NCBI GenBank assembly: GCA_050246915.1
Contig: JBFWVD010000121.1
Span: 1 to 11,934 of the forward strand
Source: JBFWVD01 sp050246915
Lineage (GTDB): Bacteria; Actinomycetota; Acidimicrobiia; Acidimicrobiales; Ilumatobacteraceae
DNA length: 11,934 bases
Direction of reading: 5' to 3'
This document shows positions 5,531 through 11,934 of the stretch, in pieces (positions within the stretch are counted from its first letter, which is position 1; each line of letters begins with the position of its first letter). Under the pieces are notes generated by a model. It did no database searches, had not been told where the DNA came from, and saw only the letters and a program-made list of their open reading frames with translations. A program made the translations under genes and the position numbers.

Positions 5531-6463
5531 TCAGGTCTCGGTCAACGGTGGTACGTGCGGATGGAGTTGGGTGTGGCCGTACGAGGCGGGGTCGTCGCGT
5601 GGTTCGATGTGGGCGAAGGTGATGACTCCCGGAAGGGATCCGGCGATGTCCGCCTTCACTCTCTCGACGACGTCGTGGGCGAGCTTGACTGTCCAGTCGT
5701 CTGGCACGAGTACGTGGATGTAGACGAAGCGTTGCCGGCCCGACTCGCGGGTTCGTAAGCCGTGGAACTCGATCCCGTCGCGTCGATACGGGCCGAGGAC
5801 CTCTTCGACTGCGGCGATGTCGTCGGCCGGGAGGGCGGCATCGAGGATGCCGCTGACCGACCGGCGTACCAGCGACCATCCGGTGAACAAGATGTTGACA
5901 CCCACGAGGAGAGCGATGATCGGGTCGAGCAGTTGCCAGTCGAAGATCGCCACGAGCGCAATGCCTACGAGCACGCCAGCTGACGTGGCGACATCGGTCA
6001 AGAGGTGCTTGCCGTCGGCGATCAAGGTGATCGAGCGGTGGGAACGACCTGCCCGTAGGAGTGCAACACCGGCGACGAGATTCATCAACGAGGCCACGCT
6101 TGACACGGCCAGCCCTAGTCCGGGGTCGTCCAGGGGCTGTGTATCGGCCAAGCGATGGCTCGACGTCCACACGATGAGCGCAGCGGCAACGAACACCATG
6201 CCACCTTCGACGGCAGCCGACACGTACTCGGCCTTGCCGTGGCCGAATTGATGCACTTCGTCAGGAGGTCGCGCCGCGAGACGCAGCGCCCATAGCCCGA
6301 CAAGGGCGGCGACCAAGTTGACGCCCGACTCCAAAGCATCGGACATCAGGCCAACTGATCCGGTTGCAGCCGCGGCCACAGTCTTCAAGCAGATCGTCAC
6401 GACCGCCGCTGCGAGTGACACCAGCATGAAACGAACCAGCGTGCGATGTTGGCCCTCGTCCAC
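5531..6463 (-). CDS. Cation diffusion facilitator (CDF) family metal efflux transporter
   Basis: A 310-residue inner-membrane antiporter expected to export a divalent metal (Zn, Fe, Co or Mn) against protons. About six membrane helices lie in residues 12-205, and a cytoplasmic metallochaperone-like domain runs from about 212 to 290. Family motifs are SDALES (41-46), HQFGHGKAEY (71-80) and ADGKHLLTDV (149-158). His153 and Asp157 are the expected helix-5 ligands and Asp42 one helix-2 ligand; the usual second helix-2 acidic residue, four positions on, is Ser46, so metal selectivity may differ. His250 and His285 (YIHVLV, FAHIEP) are typical cytoplasmic-site residues. The start is GTG 6463 with a poor ribosome binding site. 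It is divergent from the SufR-like regulator gene, which may control it. Confidence 0.92.
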   Translation of the reverse strand: MDEGQHRTLVRFMLVSLAAAVVTICLKTVAAAATGSVGLMSDALESGVNLVAALVGLWALRLAARPPDEVHQFGHGKAEYVSAAVEGGMVFVAAALIVWTSSHRLADTQPLDDPGLGLAVSSVASLMNLVAGVALLRAGRSHRSITLIADGKHLLTDVATSAGVLVGIALVAIFDWQLLDPIIALLVGVNILFTGWSLVRRSVSGILDAALPADDIAAVEEVLGPYRRDGIEFHGLRTRESGRQRFVYIHVLVPDDWTVKLAHDVVERVKADIAGSLPGVITFAHIEPRDDPASYGHTQLHPHVPPLTET

Positions 6464-6544
6464 GCCGTTGTTCTACTGCGCAACAGGTCGCAGTCGTTAC
6501 CACTGGGCGACGCCGATTGCGACGAGGGTGAGGCCGTCGTTCGA

Positions 6545-6561
6545 CCCGGCACGATGCCGGG
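6545..6561. promoter_or_regulatory. Inverted repeat between the transporter and regulator genes
   Basis: An exact 7-bp inverted repeat, CCCGGCA / TGCCGGG, around CGA. It lies in the 203-bp divergent region, upstream of both genes, so it could be an operator or simply a GC-rich hairpin. No T tract follows on either strand. Confidence 0.35.
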
Positions 6562-6584
6562 GAGCCGGCGCTGGTACATCCTGC

Positions 6585-6613
6585 TTGCACCGATCTCTAT
6601 CGGAGATTATTTT
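6585..6613 (+). promoter_or_regulatory. Promoter of the SufR-like regulator with a palindrome in its spacer
   Basis: TTGCAC (6585-6590) and TATTTT (6608-6613) are separated by exactly 17 bp, a good sigma-70-type promoter and the most AT-rich patch in the region. Within the spacer lies the inverted repeat ATCTC-TATCG-GAGAT (6593-6607). A regulator bound there would block RNA polymerase, so autoregulation by the adjacent SufR-like protein is the simplest reading (inference). Confidence 0.6.
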
Positions 6614-6666
6614 CATCGTTAGAACGCAACCTGCTCCGTCTCCAACGTTGTCTCGAGAGGACACCC

Positions 6667-7404
6667 ATGCCCACCGACGACCCGACTGGCACGGCGATGA
6701 CCTCGATCGTCGACTTCGATGCGCGGGTCAGCGGCATCGCAGCCCTCGCCGACCCCCTTCGTCGCGGCCTCTTCCGGTTCGTCACCGCCCAGTCGGTCCC
6801 GGTGAGCCGGGACGCGGCGGCTTCGGGGATGGGTGTGCCGCGCCATGTCGCCAAGTTCCACCTCGACAGGCTCGTCCATGACGGGCTACTTGCCGTCGAG
6901 TACGCCCGGCCACCCGGGCGGCGCGGTCCGGGGGCGGGGCGGCCAGCGAAGCTGTACAGCCGCTCGTCAAGGGAGTTGACCCTCAGCGTGCCGCAACGCC
7001 AGTACGAGTTGGCCGCGCGACTTCTGGCCGACGCCGTCACCATCTCCGGTCGCGACAGCATCACCGTCGCCGACGCCCTCACGCAGGTTGCCCGCGACAC
7101 GGGCAGGGCTGTCGGTGCACAAGCGCGGCACGACGCCGAAGCGCTGGAACCTGTGAACGTGCTCGCGGTAGCAGTGTCCGCGCTCGAGCGGGCCGGCTAC
7201 GAACCGCGCGTCGACGGTCCGAGCGTCACGCTCGTCAACTGCCCGTTCCACGTTCTCGCGCGCGAGCACACCGATCTCGTCTGCGGCATGAACCTCGATC
7301 TCCTGACCGGCCTCGTCGAGGACCTCGCCAGTTCCAACCTGCAGGCTTGCCTCGAACCGGCTACGGGGTTGTGCTGCGTCCGCCTTCGAGACGCCAGCGC
7401 GTAG
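6667..7404 (+). CDS. SufR-like winged-helix regulator with a cysteine-rich C-terminus
   Basis: A 245-residue protein. Residues 22-102 form an ArsR/DeoR-type winged helix: ALADPLRRGLFRFV, then MGVPRHVAKFHLDRLVHDGL (55-74, recognition helix) and a basic wing, PPGRRGPGAGRPAKLYSR. The C-terminal domain ends with NCPFHVLAREHTDLVCGMN, then LQACLEPATGLCCVRL, giving Cys192, Cys206, Cys228, Cys236 and Cys237. Such C-terminal cysteine clusters are the hallmark of SufR-type regulators, which hold an iron-sulfur cluster and sense iron or redox state. No suf genes are in the window, so the target is unclear: itself (palindromic promoter), the divergent metal transporter, or the DUF2231-like gene 84 bp downstream. 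ATG 6667 follows GAGAGG; ATG 6697 (MTSIVDF) is an alternative. Confidence 0.82.
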   Translation: MPTDDPTGTAMTSIVDFDARVSGIAALADPLRRGLFRFVTAQSVPVSRDAAASGMGVPRHVAKFHLDRLVHDGLLAVEYARPPGRRGPGAGRPAKLYSRSSRELTLSVPQRQYELAARLLADAVTISGRDSITVADALTQVARDTGRAVGAQARHDAEALEPVNVLAVAVSALERAGYEPRVDGPSVTLVNCPFHVLAREHTDLVCGMNLDLLTGLVEDLASSNLQACLEPATGLCCVRLRDASA

Positions 7405-7454
7405 CGATCGAAGGGATGGCCACGCTCGCACCTGGTTTCTGACAGCCACAACAA

Positions 7455-7474
7455 CGATCCCCGAACCGGGATCG
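7455..7474 (+). promoter_or_regulatory. Inverted repeat just upstream of the DUF2231 ribosome binding site
   Basis: An exact 7-bp inverted repeat, CGATCCC / GGGATCG, with a 6-base loop ends about 4 bases before the ribosome binding site of the membrane protein gene. It could be an operator, a leader hairpin affecting translation, or a weak read-through terminator (no T tract). The arms resemble the palindrome in the SufR-like promoter (CGATCTC...GAGAT), with a loop one base longer. Confidence 0.45.
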
Positions 7475-7488
7475 CCGAGGAGGAACCA

Positions 7489-8061
7489 ATGAGAAAGTTC
7501 TCGATTCGCCCCACCCTCACGATGAAGGGCCGAACGTTCAAGGGGTTGCGAGGATGGTCAGGTAAGCCACTGCATCCCCCGCTGACCGACATCCCGATCG
7601 CTGCCTACATCATCGCCGCCGGCTTCGACGTGCTCTCGGCGATCGGCAGTGAAGACCGTGGATGGGCGCGTGAGATGTGGCACGCGGCCACGTACACCTT
7701 CATCGCAGGTGCGGCAGTGTCAGTGTTCGCGGCGCTCACGGGATGGTGGGACGCGCGCAAGTCGTCACGAGCCGGCACTCAAGCTCGACGCACGATCAAC
7801 ACCCACGCCACCATCATGATCACTGTCACGGTCCTGGCGCTGGCCAACATCGTGTGGCGGCTCAACGGCTACAACACCGAACCGGTCACGCCGCTCGGGA
7901 TCGTCATCCTGTCCGTCGTGATCGCCGCGCTCGTCTCCCTCGGGTCGACCTTCGGGGGCACGCTCGTCTACGACTACGGCTTCAACGTCGAGACCGCCGG
8001 GGATTCGCCGGTTTGGCACAAGTCCGAAACCGACGTGTTCCCCGGTCAACACGACGGTTGA
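7489..8061 (+). CDS. DUF2231-like four-helix membrane protein
   Basis: A 190-residue integral membrane protein with four predicted helices at about 35-53, 66-86, 105-123 and 136-155. The pre-helix motif GKPLHPPLTDIPI (25-37), His65 at the start of helix 2, His106 at the start of helix 3, and the ending GGTLVYDYGFNVETA are typical of DUF2231 proteins, whose regularly placed histidines have led to suggestions of haem or metal binding; the function is not established. GGAGGAA directly upstream of ATG 7489 is a strong ribosome binding site. It follows the SufR-like gene in the same direction with an 84-bp gap containing a hairpin, so the two may form an operon linked to redox or metal sensing (inference). 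The IS21 remnant begins about 65 bp after its stop. Confidence 0.85.
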   Translation: MRKFSIRPTLTMKGRTFKGLRGWSGKPLHPPLTDIPIAAYIIAAGFDVLSAIGSEDRGWAREMWHAATYTFIAGAAVSVFAALTGWWDARKSSRAGTQARRTINTHATIMITVTVLALANIVWRLNGYNTEPVTPLGIVILSVVIAALVSLGSTFGGTLVYDYGFNVETAGDSPVWHKSETDVFPGQHDG

Positions 8062-8106
8062 AACCTACGGCCCCGCAGCGCGACCCGAGAAGCGAACCCG
8101 ACCGGA

Positions 8107-8337
8107 TCAGGAGCTGATGGGGACGACGATCCGTTGCGCCGCGCCGGACGCGTTGCGGGCGGACACCTCGCGTTCGAGCACCGCGGCGAGGTAGTCCTCG
8201 TGTGTCCAGCCGGCGTCACGGGCTTGGTCGGCGAGCCGGCCGGCGGCCTCGACGATCCGTGGTGCCTTGAGCGCGGCGGCGAGGTAGTGGATCTGCTTGA
8301 CCGCATCCGACGGTGAGGGCTGCTGCTCGGCCATCAC
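8107..8337 (-). pseudogene. istB: istB, 3'-truncated (IS21 helper ATPase)
   Basis: Only the first 70 codons of an IstB-type ATPase remain, about a quarter of a normal protein of roughly 250 residues. Recognisable stretches are QIHYLAAALKAPRIVEAAGR, then LADQARDAGWTHEDYLAAVL and EREVSARNASGAAQRI, the usual N-terminal domain. At about 8128 the match stops and the frame ends after six unrelated residues (VVPISS). The Walker A and B motifs are gone, so no helper function remains. Its start overlaps the istA stop (TGATG), the normal coupled order istA-istB. Confidence 0.85.
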
Positions 8338-9589
8338 GCGACCTCCCGTCCGTCGATGCCGTCACGCCCGTTAATGCCGTCGATGCCGTCGATGCCGAAC
8401 GCCCGGTCGTAGTCGGCGAGGTCACGTGTCAGTTCGTCGACGTTATTGTCGTCGACGGTGGGCGGGCGGATGAAGTTCTCACGCAACTGGCGGGCGGTGT
8501 CGACGTGAGCCGGGTCGGTGACCGTCATGCGACGAGCCCACACCCGACGACGATCAGCGGCGATCCGCCCATCGAACCGGACACGGACACGTTCCAGATC
8601 GGCGGTGACGGTGACTGTCGACCGATCGCGGTCGGGTCGACGGAGTAGTCGTTCGTGTCGACACGCACGTAGTAATCGCGGCCGAGCCGAATCGTGTTCG
8701 ACCAGCCGACCGTCGGTGGGATCGACGGCAACGCGAGCATCGCTGCCCGATCGGCGTCGACGAGATCGATCGGGCGGGCCTGGATCGTGCGCACGACACG
8801 CCGGTTCGCCCGCTCCAACCAGTCCGCGAACTGGCTGTTGAAGTCCGCCGGCGACGTGAAGCTGCGGCCCGGCATGAACGAGGTCTCGAAGAACCCGTTG
8901 CGACGCTCGACCACCCCTTTCGATTCCGGATCGTGCGGGCGGAGCTGATGAACCCGCGTGGCCAGCGTCCCGGCGAACTCGGCGACACCGGCAGCGAGCC
9001 GGCCACGTCGACCGATCCCGCCCTCGTTGTCCCAGATCAACCGGCGCGGCCCCCGCCCGAACCGTTCGATCAACGACCACGACCCCAACAACAGATCCTC
9101 GGTCTGTCGTGTCGGGATTATCCGCCCGCAGATGAACCTCGAGTGCGCTGGGACCATCACCAACACCGGCAACACAGCGGTCGTACCGTCCTCGAGCGGC
9201 ATTCGTTTCGGCGGGAAGCACAGATCGCACTGCGCGGCGTCGCGCGCAGCCCACGACAGCCGATCAGCCGGATCGGGACGGCGTTGCTCCGGCCGCAGAC
9301 GGGCCACGTTCTCACGGAACCACGACGGCGACCCCGTCCAACCGACCCGCTCCGCCAGCACCGTTGCCGGCATTTCCGGGAACTCTGCCAACAACGCTCG
9401 CACACGTTCCTCGAACGGCGTGAACGACGTCGCCTCCAGCGGCGCCCGCTCATACCTCGGCGGCGACCTCGACGCCACCGCCCGAGCAACCGTGTTCCGA
9501 GAGACCTGCAGCCGCTCAGCAATCTGCGTCTTCGGCACCCCCTCAGCCGCCAACCTCCGGATCAACGCCCAATCCTCCAAAGGGATCAC
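8334..9589 (-). pseudogene. istA: istA, IS21-family transposase, broken by a frameshift
   Basis: A DDE transposase of the IS21 group. Residues 1-40 hold a helix-turn-helix (DWALIRRLAAEGVPKTQIAE, then RLQVSRNTVARA). The integrase core has Asp122 (AQCDLCF), Asp187 (LIWDNEG) and Glu228 (SKGVVERRNG), so the catalytic triad is intact. After DYSVDPTAIGR (near 8617) the frame fails and ends at 8525. The true C-terminus, VTVTADLERVRVRFDGRIAA and on to TARQLRENF, continues in another frame to a stop at 8334, where it overlaps istB by one base (TGATG). Restoring one base joins the halves. The last residues form a short GID-rich repeat. The start is GTG 9589. Confidence 0.85.
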
Positions 9590-9605
9590 ACTCCCATCGT
9601 TGAGT

Positions 9606-9655
9606 GCTCACTTTTCGACCGGCAGGGATGCTCAGTTTTCAGCCGTCACCGACAA
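9606..9655. repeat. IS21 terminal repeats (istA-side end)
   Basis: TGCTCACTTTTC (9606-9617) and TGCTCAGTTTTC (9630-9641) are near-identical repeats spaced 24 bp apart, immediately upstream of istA. Read outward to inward on the minus strand the end is TGTCGGTGACGGCTGAAAAC, starting with the TG dinucleotide usual for this family. The outer border is therefore about 9655. Such repeats are the transposase-binding sites. Confidence 0.75.
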
Positions 9656-9749
9656 CAACACCGCCATGCGGCTGTCCGCAGGCGGTCGGCGGTGCAGTGC
9701 CAGCGACCTCCGCCGCGTTGCCGGGTCGAGCAACCAGGCCGTCTGCGAC

Positions 9750-9769
9750 CATGACACCCCTCTGTCATG
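9750..9769. promoter_or_regulatory. Palindrome upstream of the AAA ATPase gene (possible operator)
   Basis: An exact 7-bp inverted repeat, CATGACA-N6-TGTCATG, lies 70 bp ahead of the ATPase start, in the 184-bp gap left of it. It overlaps a second smaller symmetric pair (GTCAT-GCTG-ATGAC, 9765-9778), and a further TGACA occurs at 9780-9784. The size and form suit a dimeric repressor site. No regulator gene is adjacent today; one may have been lost with the IS21 insertion. Otherwise this gap shows no gene. Confidence 0.5.
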
Positions 9770-9839
9770 CTGATGACGTGACAGCGGAGATACTGGGGCG
9801 CGACGCCGCACCTGAAGTTCACGAACAGATGAGCGTGCT

Positions 9840-11686
9840 TTGACGCTCGAAGCTGACCTGCTCTCCTGGATCGAGTCGCGACCCGCATGGCAGCGCGAGG
9901 TCTTCGCTCAGCTCTGTCGCCGGCAGCCGGTGGATGAGCCGCAGGTGACGAGGATCATCGACCGCTTCCTCGCCGGCGGGCCAGCCGCATCGGTAAGTCT
10001 CACCACCGCTGACCTACCAGGCGCACCGGCTGTCCCCGCGAGTACGGAACTGGTGGCGCTCCGCGACCTGTCGGGGGTCAACGCGCTGGCCACGGACCAG
10101 CAGCTGACGTTCGGGGCGGGCGGGCTGACGGTCATCTACGGCGACAACGCCAGCGGGAAGTCCGGCTATGCCCGGGTACTCAAGACGGCAGTCGGTGCAC
10201 GCGTAATCGACAGCATCCTCACCGACGTATTCGCCCGCACCGTGCCGGTGGCGCAAGCGGCGATCATCGACTACCGAGTCTCGGGTGTGGACGCAGTGCA
10301 GAGTGGAAGCTCCCGGACACGCCTACGGCGCGGTTGCAGCAGGTCCACTTCTACGACAAGGCCAACGGCGACGCGTACGTAACCACAGAGTCGGAGATTT
10401 CGTACCGGCCATCGGCCCTCGTCCTACTCGACCAGCTCATCGCGGTGTGCGATGCCGTGAGGGCCGAACTGGAGCGTCGGATACAACGCTCCGACGCCAA
10501 CCGACCGGCCCTTCCGGCGCTGCCGCCGGGCACCAGCGCTAGACAATTCGTGGCGAGCCTCAGCCGCACCACGACCCGAGAGGCGATCGAGGCCGCATGC
10601 ACGCTCCCGGCCGACGCCCGCGAGCAACTCGGGCACCTGCTTACGGAGGAAGCCAGGCTCAAAGCGAGCGATCCGACAAAGGAGCGTGACCACCTTGTCA
10701 GCCTGGCGGCCGACATCCCCCGGCTAGCGAACACCTGCGACGAACTGGCTGGCGCGCTCGGAGCGGAGGCCATTGTGCGGTTGGCGGGGCTTCGCAGCAA
10801 CGCCGGGCAACTGCGTGCCGCCGCCACCGTGGCGTCAGCGGAGAGCTTTGACGCCGAGCCGGTGAGCGGCGTTGGCACGGCGACCTGGCGGGCGCTGTGG
10901 GAAGCGGCCAGGGCGTTCCCGACCACCGAGCCCTACCGTGATCACGAGTTCCCGGTGACCGGCGACGACAGCCGCTGCGTGCTCTGTCACCAGAACCTCT
11001 CCGAGGAGGCCTCGGATCGGCTGCGCCGATTCCAGGCGTTCATGACGGATACGACCGAACGAGGTGCCCTCACCGCAGAACGGGCACTGGCCGACGCCCG
11101 AGCTGGCTTCCAACAGCTCGCTGTGTCCGACGCTGCGGCCACGGCTGCCAACCTGGCGTTCGACCAGCCCCTAGACGAGGCGGCGGTGACCTTTCTGGTG
11201 GCCGCCGCCACCACCCGGGAAGCCCTCATACAGTGGATAGAGGCCACGCGGCAAGAGCCGCCGGGGGCGCTCGGCCAAGGGCCCGGTCCCCAGATGGCCG
11301 AACGCGCCACACAGCTACGAAACCAGGCGGCGGCGATCGACGCAACGACCTTCGCGCGACGGCTTGAGGCGGTGGGGCGCCAGGCCGCGGAGCTGCAGGC
11401 CAACCTCGCGTTGGCTGCCGCCAAGGATGCGCTCGCGGATGAAGTCGCGCGGCTGGCCACCCGACACCAGATCGAGGAGGCCAAGCGCACCACCGACACC
11501 ACGCACATCACCCGAAAGGCCTCGGACCTGACGCGGGACCACGTAACGCGCGACGTCCGCGACCGGTTCACCCGGGAGTCGGAACGGCTGCGGCTGCGGC
11601 GCATCACCCTGGACGATGGCGGTGCGGTCAAAGGCAAGCTTCTCCACCGGCCTGCGCTTCTCGGCGCAGCCCGACAGGCCGCAGTC
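9840..11686 (+). pseudogene. AAA/ABC-type ATPase resembling RloC (AAA_13-like), frameshifted and 3'-truncated
   Basis: Part 1 (9840-about 10300) starts at TTG with LEADLLSWIESRPAWQREVF and reaches a Walker A motif, GDNASGKSGYARVLK (residues 101-115). Near 10300 a one-base loss shifts the frame, and the protein resumes with EWKLPDTPTARLQQVHFYDK, then GDAYVTTESEISYRPSAL. A long alanine-, glutamate- and arginine-rich part likely to form coiled coil follows, split by CVLCHQ (about 10976-10993), a CxxC like the zinc hook of Rad50/RloC proteins. The match ends at KGKLLHRPALLGAARQAAV (11686), before the signature motif, Walker B and any C-terminal effector. RloC-type proteins act in phage defence as DNA-damage-triggered nucleases; this copy is dead. 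A TTG start without a good ribosome binding site is uncertain. Confidence 0.78.
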
Positions 11687-11690
11687 ACCA

Positions 11691-11798
11691 AGCATCGGCC
11701 GGGTCGAGGTCAGCACCGTCGACAAGTTGTCCAGGATCCGTGTCGCGTCGGCGCGTTACTCGGTCCCGCACCAGCCGCGCGGCCGGCAGGTCGAAGCG
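11691..11798 (+). pseudogene. C-terminal scrap of an IS21-type IstA transposase
   Basis: In a frame different from that of the ATPase, SIGRVEVSTVDKLSRIRVAS then ARYSVPHQPRGRQVE matches the beta-barrel segment after the integrase core of IstA proteins (commonly VDKLSTVRFxSARYSVP, then GxxVEV). Only about 36 residues remain, with neither the catalytic core nor an element end. It differs from the corresponding part of the istA at 8334-9589 (TIRLGRDYYVRVDTNDYSV), so it comes from a different element. It begins 5 bp after the ATPase match stops and ends 14 bp before the IS630 end. Confidence 0.6.
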
Positions 11799-11819
11799 AG
11801 TCGCCGATCTAGTGGCGCG

Positions 11820-11934
11820 TCAGGCAACGTTTGCGCGCTTGATCAGCTCGCGTAGGGCGCGGTCGTGTGCGTTGCGGTTGCGCCAGGCGATGTAGCGGCG
11901 GATCATGCGGGCTTGTTCGTGGTGGCTGGGGTGG
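11820..11934 (-). CDS. IS630-family transposase, C-terminal end (continues beyond the window)
   Basis: On the minus strand, the last 38 codons before a TGA at 11822-11820 read HPSHHEQARMIRRYIAWRNR then NAHDRALRELIKRANVA. This is the typical C-terminus of actinobacterial IS630-type DDE transposases (ARMIRRYIxWRNRxAxDxxLRxxxxRANVA). IS630 elements insert at TA; a TA at 11810-11811 just outside the stop codon is a plausible element border, followed inward by GTGGCGCGTCA. The catalytic residues lie off the window, so whether this copy is intact is unknown. Confidence 0.8.
   Translation of the reverse strand, partial: HPSHHEQARMIRRYIAWRNRNAHDRALRELIKRANVA

Larger units (their letters stand above)
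8128..9655 (-). mobile_element. IS21-family insertion sequence, truncated on its istB side
   Basis: It consists of one surviving end with two terminal repeats (9606-9655), a frameshifted istA and the first 70 codons of istB, all in the usual order on the minus strand. The istB-side end and most of istB are missing, so no target-site duplication can be read. The broken edge abuts sequence just after the DUF2231-like gene. The copy cannot move unless helped in trans, and with one end missing probably not even then. Confidence 0.85.

Noticed and set aside
6593..6607. ATCTC-N5-GAGAT resembles a Bacillus MhqR-type operator
   Set aside because: The likeness is short and could be chance. It lies before the SufR-like gene rather than the MarR-linked operon, whose own repeated motif is different.
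8350..8400. Short tandem repeats that might suggest a CRISPR-like array
   Set aside because: The units are about 9 bp without spacers and are in frame, encoding the GID repeat at the end of IstA.
8610..8620. Programmed frameshift in istA
   Set aside because: No slippery heptamer or following structure is visible, and IS21 transposases are not known to need one at this place; a one-base deletion or sequencing error is simpler.
8334..9254. Long minus-strand frame that could be taken for a separate gene
   Set aside because: Only its last part is real, as the frameshifted C-terminus of IstA. Upstream of about 8617 it is an arginine-rich shadow of istA.
10285..10310. Programmed frameshift in the AAA ATPase gene
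   Set aside because: No slippery sequence is seen (GCAGTGCAGAGTGG), and the 3' truncation shows the gene is decayed anyway.

Overview
The window is a high-GC bacterial chromosomal segment with short intergenic gaps, purine-rich ribosome binding sites and protein families common in Actinobacteria (MarR/YceI pairs, DUF3040-like and DUF2231-like membrane proteins, diaminopropionate ammonia-lyase-like PLP enzymes). A high-GC actinobacterium, perhaps of the Acidimicrobiia type, is my best guess from protein style only. No rRNA, tRNA or CRISPR array is visible.

Layout. 1-160 is the start of a universal stress protein gene running off the left edge. 161-940 is a scrapyard: a paired direct repeat resembling a transposon end (306-353), a collapsed zinc alcohol dehydrogenase (about 440-757, plus strand) and a collapsed alpha/beta-hydrolase (788-937, minus strand). 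934-2872 is a minus-strand operon, yceI - SDR - VOC (glyoxalase/dioxygenase fold), which once continued into the hydrolase through an ATGA overlap. A MarR regulator (2945-3484) is transcribed divergently. Next come a small two-helix membrane protein (3420-3746, minus) whose 3' end overlaps marR, and a divergent diaminopropionate ammonia-lyase-like gene (3901-4986). 5088-5405 is a small conserved hypothetical and 5531-6463 a cation diffusion facilitator, both minus. 6667-7404 is a SufR-like, cysteine-rich winged-helix regulator and 7489-8061 a DUF2231-like four-helix membrane protein.

The right third is mobile or decayed DNA. It holds an IS21-family remnant (about 8128-9655: frameshifted istA, istB cut after 70 codons, one surviving end with two terminal repeats). 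Then comes an AAA/RloC-like ATPase gene (9840-11686) with a frameshift near 10300 and its C-terminus lost. Within 130 bp this is joined to a C-terminal scrap of a second IstA (11691-11798) and to the end of an IS630-family transposase gene (11820-11934, continuing off the window).

How it may work together. The most informative signal is a 16-bp element, GTKGAYRYGTCAWCTA, present three times. Two copies lie exactly 21 bp apart in the marR/yceI divergent region, one filling the spacer of a plausible yceI promoter. The third lies in front of the small membrane protein and next to the PLP-lyase gene. This suggests a local MarR regulon of YceI, SDR, VOC and (formerly) a hydrolase, plus a membrane protein and perhaps the lyase. 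The MarR + VOC + hydrolase combination recalls the Bacillus MhqR quinone/electrophile regulon; that parallel is inference. A second autoregulatory module is suggested by an inverted repeat filling the spacer of the SufR-like gene's promoter. The AAA ATPase looks like a dead defence-type gene.
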